This document shows positions 24,204 through 38,073 of a DNA stretch of 64,000 bases, in pieces; the first letter of the stretch is position 1; the number at the start of each line of letters is the position of its first letter. The stretch spans positions 13,160 through 77,159 of the forward strand of contig VZSF01002953.1 in NCBI GenBank assembly GCA_013398295.1, written 5' to 3'. Origin of the DNA: Chionis minor. Its lineage: Eukaryota > Chordata > Aves > Charadriiformes > Chionididae. Under the pieces are notes generated by a model that was not told the origin of the DNA, did no database searches, and saw only the letters and a program-made list of their open reading frames with translations. The position numbers and the translations under genes are program-made.

Positions 24204-27200
24204 TCCCACTTTCCAGGACCTTGTGTTTGATTTCAGTCAGATAAGTGTTGTATGTAATTTCACCAGCAGACTGCAGGTTCTGCTTCTGATCATCCTGATC
24301 ATCTCAATCACTGTATAAAGGAAGAAAGAGGAATCCATGCTTATAAAACCAGCCTGTATTGTCAGTAGACCATCAGATTAGCCAGAATGCACTTTTAAGG
24401 AGCACAGAAGCTAATTAAGACACAAGCAAGATCTCTAGTACCTCCATGGAAACTCAGGCTCATTTATGAACTGCTGCTGTTTTTATCCTTGTTATATGTT
24501 TTAGGTTAAACAGTGTTTTTAATGGCAGGTTTGTTCATCACTGAGGAAATTGCACAGGCTCATCAGCATTAATGCACCAAGGAAGGAAATACAGGCAGAG
24601 ATGTAGTACGGCTCTATTGCCAAAATATGAAAAAAGCATTCTTAAAGACAGAAATCAAACACATTTGCTTGGCTAAAAAAGGCATCTCTAGCATTTTCAT
24701 ATTGCTTAGAGAGAGGTTAGTCTATGGCCTTGTCATTCTGTGTCACACCAGGGCATTTACAGCCTAAGAAATCCTTGTCACCCCTGGATTATGTGGCACC
24801 AAGAATGTTGCTGAAGGGCATTCAAGCAAATCAGTTTCCTTTCTAAACCAAGCGGTGCTAAAGAGTATTTGCAATGCATACATAACTTTCTTTACTCCAT
24901 CTAACCTAAAAAGCTTGAGCAGAAATAATTTTGCAACAAAATTAGCATAATTATTGATTTGCCATGCATCAGCTGCTCCAGGTTAAGTGTTTGAGCCTTT
25001 ATGCTTACTGTGAAGCTAATTCAAAGTAGCTCTCCATCATTATCATGTGTGCTATGGGATTTCTCAGACACATGTTTACCACAGATCAGAGCACATCTGA
25101 TAACTGATTACCCTGTAATAATTCCTTTGTGTTCCAAAGTCCTTTGGATTCCAGAATATTATGCACATACTTGAAATGTTCAAGAGCTATGTAGTAGGTG
25201 CATAAATCATGACATTGTCCTTAAAAATGTGACATGGCTGAAGAGAGAGAGAAAGAGAGCTGGAGACACAACTAGAGAGAAAGGTAGAGATAGAGGCAGA
25301 GGCAGACGTAGGAACAGAGGTAGAGATATTTATGGTTCTTTTGGCTCATATTGATTCAGAACGTATTTTCAACACATTTTGCCCAACTATTTTTATAGTA
25401 CATTGAAATGTAGTACATTAAAAACATCAATAAGATTTAAGATTCACAACTTTCATAATTTCCATTCTTGTTTTTAATGAACCACCACATTATCGCAACA
25501 GTTTGCAACAAAATCACAGCATTCAGCAATGCTGCGTTATTTGGTTTAGGCAACTGGCCTTCATATCACTCTTGAGACTAAAACTGACTTAAAATTTGCC
25601 ATGGTTTTGAAATGAAGGTTGTTTTGCGCAAATTCTGGAATCTTCCTTTAAGCAGCATTGCAACAAACTTACCTTTGACGGGCAGAATTATTTTCATGTC
25701 ACCTTCCCATACGGTGCTCAAAAAGAAATTTGATAAGCGATTCCTAAAGGACAATTCCATATTCAGGTATTGAAAAAATAGAATGGTTAAGAGAATGGCA
25801 CTTGTAGTGGGAATGGTTAGACTGCGTGTAAACATTGTTTTTCTTGTAGGAGAAATTAAAAAGGGAGGTTGCTTTAGTCTGAAAGGTTTTAAGATAGAAG
25901 AGTTCGATTAGTAACCCGCAGAAGTAAGTTTAAAATCAGTAATTTAAAAAATCAGTACTTAAATTGTCAGTAGTTTAACTGTAACTGCAACTACTAAAGA
26001 ATGCAGTGCCTATTAATTTCTTAAAAATAGCATCCCCATCTCCGAATCCCTGTTGCATTCCAGTCATTAGAGAGACCTTGTCTGCTGGGTGAACACATGA
26101 CTGAAATTCAGTGAATTCAATGCATTCATAGGTTCATATATTTTTCTGGATGTTTTCCCTTTGCTCTGTTTTTAATTGTAATCAGTAATGAAAGCAGGGT
26201 GTGGAGCTGAAAACAGTGAGGAAGGGATCTTGGTGTCTGCTGCTTTATGGAACCAAAAGAAAAATGGTAAACTACCATTATATACTCTTTCGCCAGTTTC
26301 TCCTGACCAAGTTCTGATGATAACTCCTGTAAATATCCACGCTAACTTGAAATGCTGGGTTTAAAATCTCCAGATTTTCTACACCGATAGATTCCATAAA
26401 TCTTCCAGGAACGAGTTTGTACTTGCATTTAGATAAAATTTTTACAGTATAATTTCCCTCAGCTTTATAGTGACAATAGCAGTGACATATCAAAGTTATA
26501 ATCAGTTCATAGCACGATGTATAACCCACTCTTTCAACTTTGCTATCATGAACTTTTGTGTAGGAGGATCAAATGTTGGTTATTAATGGTTTCTGGAAGA
26601 GGCAAATGAAAAGAAGAAATAGGACAATCCTCTCTGGTATCTCTCTTAAGAGGAAATCAGCAAAAGGAGAGTCTTTTGGTCAAAATGAATACTCTGGCAT
26701 TTTAAAAAGTCATGTGCAGTAAATCATTTCTGAAATGTCCTCATAGCGAAAGGATTTTAACAAATGAAACAAGAAATTATAATTCCCTATCAAAAATCTG
26801 AAGAGAGAGGGAATATTTTTGCTGTGTGCAAGCTGAATCAAGTTAATGAGGCATCTAACACTGCAAAAAGAGTGTTCTCTATAAATAAATCCCGTCTGAT
26901 TGGGATATATTAGTCTTCTGATAACATTCTATAGCCTACAGATGCTTTGAATAGAATGTGTATGTGTGCAAATACTCAGATCTATTGGAGTTACTGTTCT
27001 CCAAGTCCTTGTCCATCATGCATATTACAGTCATTTTCATATTTAAACACTGAATAAAACCTCAGTCTCACTCCACTGCCCGGTTTGAATAGGTAGGCTC
27101 AGCAGCTAGGCTCTGTGAAAGCTCTGGAGATCGTATTTCACACACAAAGATGTGGCTAAAGAGCAGCTGTGTAGCCTGTCAGTGGAGGACTCTTCATCTG

Positions 27201-28717
27201 CGTGCCAGAAGTAGCACTTGCTCTCCCAAGAGCTTTAAAGGATCAAGGAGTAGGGCTTCGTGTCATGGAGTACTTTCCCCCATCGCTATCCTGCCTGTGT
27301 GCTTCCATGTGTCGTTGAGACTCTGTGGTGGCTGTGAAGGCAGTGTGGGCAAATAGTCAGGAGAAAAATTATATGATGGGAAGTTACAATATCTGCTAGC
27401 TTTCTCAGAAGTAAAAGTGTGTTGAACTGCAAAATCTCTTAGTTGGGGTGCGTCAATTTATTTTTTTGGAGAGGGAAAAAGCTCGGAAAGTTCTTTTGAA
27501 AAATTATTTTAAAATTCTTTCTTGTTTTGTTTTCTTGTCCAGGTAGTTGAAAGGTCTCTCTTTTTGAAGTATCGTGCACTTATCTTTCCCTGAAATTACG
27601 TTGCAGTTACCTATGTATTACGTTTTCGCATTTTCCTCAAGGATTTGCTTCTCTGGAAATCGTGTTTATCCTCTCATCAGTTTTGAGAACAAAGTGATGC
27701 GGATCTTTGGAGGAGGGGCTCATGTTGCTTTGTTGTGGTCACTCAGTCCTTTTTAATGAAAAAAAAAAAAAGAAAAGAATTAGCTTCAGGAAAGATAACC
27801 TAGACTTTTAGGAACATCATGTAGCAATTCAGAATCTTTAGGAGTATTTATTCTGTGTAACAACTCAGAATAAAAGAAACAAATACCCAACATTTTGATG
27901 CCAAGAAAGACTCCAAATCAACAAAAGATAATTAATAATGCAGTTCTAAGAACAAATTTATAGAATTTATGTTTTCATATACATTTTCTTCAAATATAAT
28001 AATGTGACTGTGGTTAATGCCCTTTTTTTTTGTCCCAAGGATAGGCAGCAGAGTGTTTCATTTTCTTTTCAACTATGTAAGAGTACTCGGTGGTCAAATT
28101 AACTTTTGAATCAAAATGCAAAAGTTCTCATGAGCTTTTAATTAGATATTAAAACACCGCTAATTTGATATCACAAGAATTTAGGGCAAAGTCTTTTTTG
28201 GTTTTAAGTGCTGCCATGTCTTTTGAGGGTTAGACAGTTGGATTCAGAGTGGTAAGACTAAGAGTGAACAGTGACATATCTAAAACTGTACCAACATGTC
28301 TAGTTACGCAAAACACACTTGTCCTGTAGTTCAGGATAATTTGGGGTTGTTTTGTAAGAATGTTGCATAAAATTAATGCTTTGAGATACAGTTTGTCTTT
28401 GCTAGTTTTCGTTCAATTTTTATAGTACACAAACTCAAATCAGTATGCTGTTTAATAAATAAAATCTTAAAACTCTATGATCACTGCCATTATGTTTTTT
28501 GAAGAAGATCTCCCTGAAAAGCTGATATCAATCATTCTTGTCTAAGGTCTGAAGCAAATGTAACCTGCAAAGGCTGGTAGCTGGGCTATCTGCCATCATT
28601 GCTGGCAGCATAAAGGCTCCGGATACAGTCTTCTAATAGGAGGAGTATGGAGAGAAATCTGTCTGGTTTTAACGTGTGTTAAGTTTCCGAGATTAATTCA
28701 TATTGTTGTGTATGAAA
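24204..28717. other. AT-rich DNA, no gene seen
   Basis: No exon, RNA gene or transposon was recognised. It includes a purine-rich tract (listed separately) and a stretch at about 24,895-25,145 rich in homeodomain-like and SOX-like words that reads like a conserved element but cannot be proven so here. Confidence 0.55.
25241..25328. repeat. Purine-rich (GA) low-complexity tract
   Basis: The plus strand is dominated by AGAGA and by variants of AGAGGCAG and GGTAGAGATA. A six-base pattern is visible in the second half but is imperfect. Confidence 0.75.
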
Positions 28718-28820
28718 ACAGTGATCTGGACTTCAGGGTCTGTGGATGTCTTTCTGTGCCCTCTGGACAGTGATCTGGACTTCAGGGTCTGTGGATGTCT
28801 TTCTGTGCCCTCTGGACAGT
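28718..28820. repeat. Perfect tandem duplication, 49-bp unit
   Basis: Two identical 49-bp copies lie head to tail (28,718-28,766 and 28,767-28,815), followed by the first five bases of a third. The first five bases of the unit are ACAGT. No mismatch was found on reading. A period of 49 is not a multiple of three, so the two copies are read in different frames, which argues against a coding role. Perfect identity suggests a recent event or a haplotype or assembly artefact. Confidence 0.9.
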
Positions 28821-31800
28821 TTGTGAACTCTTGTTTTCCACTTCATGTAAGATCATCCCCGTTTTTGAAGAATGGCCTGGCAGAGAGATATCGGTCCATT
28901 TTTAAGGGAGGCAGAAGGCTAGGACAGAGATGTTGATTTTTTTATATGACTGTACAGTGCTAACACAAAAGAGCCCCAATGAAGGCAGGGATCAAATTAT
29001 GTGAGAACAGTTAAAATAGCTTTATTAGGGCACAAATGGACCCTTAACAGTCATGCAGAACAGGGAGTACCGAATACTTAATAATCAGTATTTAGCTACA
29101 CAGCTTATGATTTCCAGAATCTTCCAGGATTTTTTATATTTCCTTTTTGTAGATGAAGAGGTTGTACAAATTGTTAATGGTTGGATAACACCTATTTAAA
29201 GGGAATACAGTTTAGTATCTGTTGTGAGGCGAACGTGAACCCCACAGTTTTAGTGATCACTGGAAGAATGAAATAAGAGCATGTGAAAAAGAATAATTAT
29301 TTTCACTCAATGTATATCATTCTGCATAAAAATTATGACATTATGGAACCATTCAAAACATCTTATAATAGAAAAAATATAAATGTGCTTATTTTCTTTT
29401 TATGTTAACAGGTACTGTTATCCAAAAAAAAAAACACCCAACCAACCAACCTGTCAGGGAAAGTATACAAAACTGCTTTTCCTTTGAATGCATATTTAAA
29501 ATGAAGGCATGATGACAGCTTTCATTTGAGCACTGGACAATTTTTTTTTTCAGAGTTTGCTGCTGTTCATGCAAAATAAGTTGCTGTGATTGCAACATAT
29601 GTATTATATGGCACATATGCTACCTCTTAGATAAAAGTGTAACTCTTGTGGTTCCTAGCATTTTTCTAAGGACATACAGTGTTTAACAGTAACAGATCTT
29701 TTTATAATATTTTTGCCATGTTTTTGGCAACTAAATATTTTTTCTTTAACCTTTCTCATTCATAAGTTAAATTTGTTGTTAGAGAAAAATGGAGTGTGGA
29801 GGTAGAAAGCAACAGTGTGAATAAGAGAGCAAGAGTGTTTTGACTGGCAGTTTTCTCTTTGGCTACCATTTTGGGTTTCTTTGTTGTAATGCAGGAGGGC
29901 AATAAATTGCCAGCTGCAAACAAGGGTCTGTTTAGCTATGTATTGTACAGACAATCATATACAATCAATTATGGATTATAATGCTGGTGTGGCACTTAAG
30001 AAATTAGGAATAAGAACTACTGTTAAGAATAATGTGGGTTTATTGTCTAATTTCTGACATATGCAGTAAATTGTGTATCTTTTATATCTGTTTGATTATG
30101 TTCAGTTCTTAAATCCTTCTCTGTACAAGAATGTGGTCTTTGAATTATGTTATATTGAAATGTATTTTAACATACACAATAATGAACCACAACAAAAAGA
30201 TAAATAAACAAAACTCCACCCACAGTACCAATGATTAAGTGTTTTTTCTTGCGAATAGTCCCATAAAACCAGTGTAACTAACCATATGAATACCTTTTAC
30301 TACATGTGAGCAAGGAAAAAAAAGTAAGCCCCGCTTTAGTCTTGAACACGAAACAAGCTTTCTTTAAAGGAAAGCGTTATTTGTTCCCTACATAACTCCT
30401 AAGTAAATGGAAGTGGACTTTCAGTCTTCTCCCTCCTACTCCCAGAAATGATCCCATTATACTGGTAGTTCATAAATATGCAGTGAAGCCCATCTGTTCT
30501 AGCTTGTGATTTAAAATAGTATCTTGTAATTCTTTGTAATGTCTCTGGGTCTGTTCACAAAGGTATGAGAGGCAATGACAAAGCTACCGTTATCCTCAGA
30601 TGTGTTGGCTCAGGGCCCCTGACCAGCTTTGATGTGAGTATTAATCTCTGTCAGAAGGGATGTGGCGTCCCTTTCCGTTGCCCATCGTTCAGGAGAGTGC
30701 CCTGTTCACAGAGCACTTTCTAGAAACAGGGCTACCTGCGCTCCTGAAGGAGGGAGCCCTTGTGAATCTCTCAGGTGCTTGCATAGGGGTGCTTTCCCCA
30801 GATCAGGCCAGAGGACGCAATTACACTGTCAGGCTCTATCTTCAGATGGAGATGACTTTTTAGGCAATCTGTAGATCTGAGTTTACTGTCAGAATTATGA
30901 AAAGCCTTGGAAGGAATTCCATAAACGTTCAAAAATAGCTATTCATAAGCAAGAACAGAATAGAAGTAACAGTTTGAGAGATTTTTAAACTCCATTACTT
31001 GTACATATTTATACAATATAGTGCCTGTCAGGGATAATGTACAGCAGATTTATCATGCTTTATCATTTTAAAGAAGAGTCAGTTCTCTGAGTGACGTATG
31101 AAATAAATTGCAAATAAACAAGTTGTTGCTTAATAAAACAATTAGTTCTCTGAAGGCTCTGGCAGTGCTTTCTGAATTCTTATCAGCCCTGGTTTACAGC
31201 TGTAACTTCAGGATATAATAGGAGATTGAATCTTATACAGGCAATGAAACAGATGATCAAATTCACAAGGGATCGTATCAGGCTTTTTCCAGTACCAAAG
31301 AAACATATTAATCCTTGTCACTGTTTTTTGAAACGCTGTGACAGAAATAAACCTGTACTGTAACTTGGCCCTTTTAATGAGCTTCTGGAGTGTGGGTTTT
31401 CCACTCAGCACCTGAAAAACACAACAAAACACCTTTTACATTAAAGATGTGAGGTTTGCTGCTGGCTAAATTTGTACACAGAAGTCTATAAACCAGTGCT
31501 CAGCCAGCTGGGAAGCAAGAAAGCAAATTCAGATTCTGCCATGAACTTCACAGACCAATTATCTACTTGGAATCATGGGAGTTTAACAAACAAATACCAG
31601 CCCCTGCTGAGCCTTTTCAGTCCAGCAGCTTATGGGTGATTCAGTTGCATCAGAGGCTTTTAGACTGATCAATTCTTAATCACAAAGCGCAAAAATTATT
31701 CTCAGACTCATGTCAGTTTCTTTGGACACCTTTGTTAACAATCTGCTTCAAATCATTTTTTTAAAGAACTGCAGACACTGTTTTTATTGACTCCCCACTT

Positions 31801-34800
31801 GTAAAATGTTTATAGCTTGTTAATTTATATTTACCCCTTTACTTTTGCCTGCAAATCAACATCACTTAGCACAGTTTGGTTACACTTTGTCCAAAGGAAA
31901 TTACGGAAGCCTGCTATGGGGCTAAAATGAAGGAAAGCTGAGGAAAATCAATACACTGATGATTAAACAGATCGTAGCAAATTCACGGCTGTAAGCTACA
32001 GCATGGAGACATCAGTGTGATGCCTATCTAGCAGTTAATGTGCTTTCAGCCAGTTGAAGAAAATTTTACAATACGGCAAAATGTAACAGCAAAAATATAA
32101 GCTACTACAGAGCAATGCTTTCTTTACTTGATAAGGATGGTTCTGTTATTCAAGTTTTATTTTGCTATTTTGCTTCACAGAAACTGCAGAAAAGGTTTAG
32201 ATTTAAGAAAATCTATTTTATGAGGAAATTTGCAGTGGGAGTTTTAAAGAACTATTTGACTTGCAGTATCATTCACATCTATTGTAAAAGCTCCGTATTT
32301 ACTGTTATTTTAAACCACTCTTTTCTGTCAGTGAATTTCAAGTGTGATAATTTCTATTTCAATCTTTCTTTTGCTTTAATTAGAAGACAAAAAGGTATAA
32401 GCATGTTTCTAAATAAGTATCCTAATAGGAAGGATAATATTTAGTGTAAATTTTAAATTGTCTAACAAAGAGATAATATGTCACTACTCATTTTAAGTAA
32501 TAGAGAAAATTTAGAAAATAATAGGCAAATGGAGTTTTTTGCACATTAAATTCTTATGTATGTTTAATAGCACTGAAAAAGTATTCATGAAATAGATGTG
32601 AAAGGAGGAAAACAGTCTTAGGAATAATAGGGAAAGGCCAGTACCAGGACACAGCAAGGATCCTGAGTGGATCCAGGGACTTCACATTTGTAGACACTTC
32701 TAATTTGTGGACAGGAAAGGTTTCCTCTCTACCACCCATAGCATCATTATACCTCCAAAGCATAATGTGACCCTGTGCAATGCGTATTTACTCTACTAAC
32801 CAGTAGCCACATAAAAATAGATTATGTAAAATGAACCTGCAGCTTTAGGGCCAATTTGTCACTATTGATAGAAATAGGGATGCCAAAGAAGAATTAATTA
32901 CAACCAGAGGGAACTTAACAACTCCAACTTGAGCTTTTGCAAATCAACATATGCCCATTTCAGTGTATTTCAAAGGCTCATATGAGGAGATGGCCCACAG
33001 AGCTTGACTCATTCCTTCCTCAGAAAGGATATTCAGTGAGCAAAGGAGATCATTTCTCTTTCTCACACAGCTTGAGTATCTGCAACAAATGTTCACTCTG
33101 GTGAAGGAACATTGCTGAGCTGCTCCTTGATTTTCCTGACTGGCAGCCTGGAGCTTTTCAGTCATATTCCCCTCAACGTACCAGTGCGTTGCAATCCTGC
33201 AACATCACGGGCAGAGGCTCCCAAAGCTGCGTGGGGCATGGGTGTTAGGGTGCTGCTAGGTGTACCTACCTTTTCTTGCATAATCCACCTCATTCTAGAA
33301 CTCCTCCCCAGTGACAGCGACCATCAGAGCAAAGTAAAGCTGCGCCACATTCAGATTTCCTATAGCTATGCTCTTCTCCATTTATCCAGAATTGTGCATG
33401 TTTGTGTACTCGCTCACCCAAAATTCAGTAGAAGAAAATACTTGGGCTTTACTCCTGAACTCTAAGGTGAAAACACTGCTTCTCACAGATGCATACCATC
33501 TTTCATCTGAGGATTTCCAAAAGAACCATGTTTTTAGACTTGCAACACAATCCTGCAATTCTTTGTTTTAATTAGGAGAAACATCATAAAAAAGGAAAAG
33601 TGAAGTGCCAAAAGATTTACCTGTGTGCTAAACTACATTCTGCTGCTAATTTATTTATACAAGACTACATCTTTTGTTTATCTAATAATTTTATCATTTA
33701 GCCAGTCTTAAAAAAACTCCTGTTTTTCTAAGAGTTGGAAATTTTTGTTTTGCTTAGCAGCAGGTAAATGCATAATTGCTTTAATAAACACTATTTAATT
33801 AGTTAGAAAACTAATAAGCTACAACCAGTTTTTCTGAATGATAGCATCTTGTAGTCTGTGGATTCAGCTGGGAAGTTGTAGATTCAACACTGCATTAAAA
33901 TGTTTAAAAATTCCCCCTAAAACTTACACAAAAATATTCTCGATATTAAAAAACCCCAAAATTATAACTACACACAGGTACAGATTTCAAAGAAAAAGGA
34001 GTGTTCTCTGAACTCAGCCTGTGTCAAAATTCAGCCAAATTTCATATTATGACTACAGTTAAGTTGCAAACTTAGTACAAGGATGAGGAAAAATCAAAGA
34101 AAATACAAATATGATAGACATTAAATGCATGGTGCAATAAAAATTACAGTATTATTAACCAAAGATTTTTTGTTTCTGCAATTCACATGGCAACGTAGAG
34201 TAAAAATTTCAACTGAAATGTTTCTAAAAGTTTTAGTGAGGTTTTCTGTCAGTGGGATCATAAAGATGCATTAGAAAATTACCTTGGAAAAGATTTATTT
34301 CTTGTGAGCAGTTTAATAGGCTGCTAATTTTACCAAAAGATGTGATTTCTCCTATGTTTTCTCTAATTATATATCTAGACCTGTAATGAATGGGATAAAA
34401 TAACTGATAGTGGGAGCTGTAGTAAAACATGTCTACACGATATTGATAGATTCAAAAGCAAAACAATACTATTGGAAAATGTGGGAAAAAATCCACGCCA
34501 GAATCCTCTTGGGTTTGCCAGTTTAATTGTGCTCCTGGGTATATAGTTTTCAAGATTTTCTTCAGTTGTGGCATTGAAGGAAAAGTAAAATGAAGTGACA
34601 GAACAGATTAGAAGGCGATAATGGAAGGGAAAGTGAATAAACCAAGTGTAAACTTTTGATAGGAAACACTTGTGTAAAGCCCACTAGTTGTGTGCTTTTT
34701 CTTTTTTTTTTTTTTTTTTGGTAACTCCGGCAATTTGATGAAGATGACTAATGAACTTTCTTATTATGTAGTGATCCATATTCAAGAGTAAATATGAATG

Positions 34801-36302
34801 TGTTACCAAACTATACTTTCTAAAGGAGCAGGTTCTTCGATGTTACCAACAACGTTAACTTTTTCTATGAAAATTGTACAATAGGTTTATTCTGAAAAAA
34901 ATATTTTGCTGCTATTCAGTTACTTACACTAATTGCTATTTGATTATAATACACTAATTATGAATGGAATTCTCGTTAATTGGTAGCACATATAATTTAA
35001 TTAATTATAAAAAATATAGAATTAAAAATAAGTATAGCCATAATAAATGTGAAGATTTTTCTGATGACAAAAAAAATCCAAATGCAAAGCAGTATATTAT
35101 GATGCTTGATGAAACTAGCTATCAGCAACAAAACTATTTGAAAACCTCTGAATAATAGGTTGGGGTTTTTTTTAACTTTGTGCAACCGATTAGCTTGCTA
35201 AAGATCTGATCATTAAAAGTTTGAATTGTTTCTCTGTTAAATCAGGTATGCCTCCTACAATTTTTACAATACTTCCTTTATAAATTAATTGTTCTGTGGT
35301 TATTTGTTAAAGAATCTCCCCCACGTGAAAAGCAAAATCTCAGTAGATGCGGATTTTACACTGCACTAGATCAATCCCAATACCAGTAAATGGATATTAT
35401 TAAACAGCATGGGGTAGTGCAAACTGGGAAAGAAAACTTGTAGTGTGCTGCTTTTGAGCAGACCTGGCTTGCATGCTGTGACAGGGCAATTGTCGACATG
35501 CTTTTTCATGCCAATCTGCAGCTTTTTCAACTCTAGATGCTATGGCAACCAGGGTTTAACAGACTAAGCAGCTAACAAGCTTCCCTGATGGAATTGTCTG
35601 GTGGTATGATTGCCTTGTCTTAGTGAAAATATAAAATAGACTGAAGACGCTTGTGGACATTTGTCAAACTGATTATAATTTGGACACTCAGCTCATAATT
35701 ATCCGTTATATATTGCATAGTATTGACCGGCAGTGTTTTCCATGCTGTCTGTAGAGAACACGAGTGCCTTTTTGTACAACCTGTTTCCTGTGGAAAGCAT
35801 GGGTTTTGGTTAGGCTGAGTTGGTCAACATGGCAGGTGAGATTATGTGGATATAGAAAATAAATGCTGCTAGCAGAGGGGTTTTTTCCTTTTTCTCTGGA
35901 TTTTGGTAGTTTATTTTTAAAATAGAAAGAAAACAGAAGTCAATAATAAAAGTAATATATGAGTCTTTTCAAACATATAAACCCACAAAGAACTACATTT
36001 TTAAGACACATTTTTTAAAGTCTTTATGTTCTTGATGTTCATTATCATGCAGTTGAGCTGTTTTTGTTGGCCCAAATGAATGGTTTGTATTTCTTGCTTG
36101 CTTGTCTGTTGTTTTTTAATTTGTTCTCAGAAGAAAAGGATGTTCACCATAAAACATGGCCTAAGATTAGATGTTTACTAGCACTTATTACAAACTGAAA
36201 TCTGTGGAATTCATTATTTTGCAAAGACTGCTTGGCCACTTGTAGAACATTGCTTTACTGTTTTGAGTGTATTTCAGTTATAGTAAAAGCTAAATTAAAT
36301 GT
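28821..36302. other. AT-rich DNA, no gene seen
   Basis: No exon, RNA gene or transposon was recognised. There is a poly-T run at 34,696-34,719 and a short CCAA-type run near 29,435-29,450. A GC-richer patch at about 30,600-30,870 is open in two plus frames but matches no family. Two stretches (about 31,640-31,745 and 35,485-35,760) resemble regulatory DNA and are discussed in the findings. Confidence 0.55.
34696..34719. repeat. Poly-T tract
   Basis: A T run broken by one C at 34,701. No retrocopy body was recognised next to it. Confidence 0.85.
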
Positions 36303-36379
36303 TTTGGGGTTTTTTTATTGTTTTGTTTTGCCTTTTTTGTTGTTGTATGGGTTTTTTTTTTGTAGTTTGTTTTGTTTCT
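36303..36379. repeat. T/G-rich low-complexity tract (TTTTG-like)
   Basis: The plus strand is almost only T and G, with repeated TTTTG and TTGTT words. It produces a hydrophobic Phe/Cys-rich start to a 100-codon open frame at 36,299-36,601, which is best explained by composition. Confidence 0.7.
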
Positions 36380-37888
36380 GAGAGAAATTCAGAAACATAC
36401 TTTTCTACGAGGATTTCTTTTCCAGTATTACCACTCACAAATCAGTTTGATTTTTTTACAGTAGGCTGCAAGAAGACCCGTAGGATGCAAATAAGGCTTG
36501 AGTTCACAAGTGGACTTTTGTTTGTTGACAGGTTGACTCTTGGAGCTATATCACTGCAGATGCTCCTGAGTAAAGGTATCCTCTCAATGATCCAGTTTTA
36601 GGGGTGCTGTCTACTACTGTACCCCTACGAAGTCAGCAAATATCCAGCTAGTTCATTCTTTCCTGTAGGCAGCGGAGTTCCTTGCCCAGTTGTGCAGATC
36701 TGTGTGGAGTACCATCCTCAAGACCTCATGAGTTCATGTTACAAACATGCAGTGTTTCCTTCGTAAAGGAGAAGGTGAATGTCAGAGACAGAATACTTGC
36801 AATCAGGCATTCTTCCTGCAGACATAGGGAGTTAATTCAGTTCCAAAGTGAAAAAACAATGTATTTTTTTGAAGAACGTAAGAATAAAAAATTAAAACTT
36901 TTATTTACTGAATGTGTAGATTTGTTAGGTGTTCTAATATTTGAGATGCTGAATTCACGCGTGGTTCATAACCATTAATTTCTCCAGTTTGTATTGATGA
37001 GGAATCATAAGATCACCTATGCTGGTAAAATGTCTGTAAAAGGTTTGATCTTTATCTAGCTTGGGAAATCTTCAATAAACAGCTTTCCAGACAACTTCAG
37101 AGACATCCAGCAAAGACTGATACCTTCTTTTAAGCCACCCATCTGGATTTCCACTCTATTGGCAAGAAAGATAAGGCCATAGTCTTTACTTCATTGTATA
37201 AAATCCAGATGTAATCTCTTCCAAAGAATGATTATATTAATCATAAGGAGGCTGCTGATTTTTTTTTAAATCAAAGTTTTTTAAGTTGAAAAAATATTTT
37301 TGGAGTGAAATAGAATTTTATTAATACTTTTCATCCCTTATTGCGCTTTTGCTTCTGTGAATGACTAAAGAAAATACTACCGCTTTTGGGAAACTGAGTT
37401 TCAAAATGTTTTTAAAAGGGTCCTTTCTCTGCTCTTGTTGATTGAATGGGAAAAGTCCCATGGTGGTAATATTCCACTGTCCAAATAATTAACTTTGTCT
37501 GTCGAAAACAGTAGGCGCGATCTGTGACACTGGTGTTAGGGATGATCTCTAACGGCAGGCACTTTATGCCTCCTTGCAACTTCCAGTTTCTCTCTTCCTG
37601 GGAGACTTATTTCTGTGCTGCCAGAACTTCTCCTTTTCTTTTTTTACCTGTGAGGGAGGTTTTTATAACTGTCTCATGTATAGGGGTTTCCAATCTCAGG
37701 CATCATCTAGCTATGTTACTAGCCATTAGCCTCTTTTTGACCATCTGACATGGTATGTACACCATTCATGCTACATTTGGTTCACTGTGCCTTCAAGCAG
37801 AAGAGACAAGTTTACCAGTTACAGCTAATCTTGTTGCCTGAGTTTAAACCAAGGGTTGCAATTACAAAAAGAGATATGTAGAAAACGG
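36380..37888. other. AT-rich DNA, no gene seen
   Basis: Nothing recognisable as a gene or repeat. Two plus-strand open frames of about 100 codons (36,299-36,601 and 36,682-36,978) have no recognisable domains and no convincing splice sites. Confidence 0.55.
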
Positions 37889-37920
37889 GAAAAAAAAAAA
37901 AAAAAAAGAAAAACAAAAAG
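37889..37920. repeat. Poly-A rich tract
   Basis: Eighteen A bases followed by GAAAAACAAAAAG. It lies about 60 bp before the plus-oriented CR1 fragment. CR1 elements do not end in poly-A, so it is probably unrelated to that insertion. Confidence 0.8.
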
Positions 37921-37978
37921 AAATCACTGTAGGTGTGATTGATGCCCTTCTACCTTGTCTATGCTATAATGAATCATG

Positions 37979-38050
37979 TGGATGCTCCCTCCCTAAAAGT
38001 GTTCAAGGCCAGGTTGGATGGGGCTTAGAGCAATCTGATCTAGTGATCTT
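37979..38050 (+). mobile_element. CR1 LINE fragment, plus orientation, near 3' end
   Basis: The sequence corresponds to the end of the CR1 open frame and the start of its 3' UTR. It contains AAGGCCAGGTTGGATG and a TCTAGTG that matches the stop-codon region of the second copy next to it. The two CR1 pieces agree at about 36 of 41 positions in inverted orientation (38,005-38,045 against 38,162-38,202). The fragment is cut off on the right before the 3' terminal repeat, probably by the insertion of the second CR1. Confidence 0.75.
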
Positions 38051-38073
38051 TTTTAAAGAAGGACAAATTTAAT

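Noticed and set aside
33112..33465. 117-codon plus-strand open frame
   Set aside because: No recognisable domain or splice context; its length is within chance expectation for 64 kb read in six frames.
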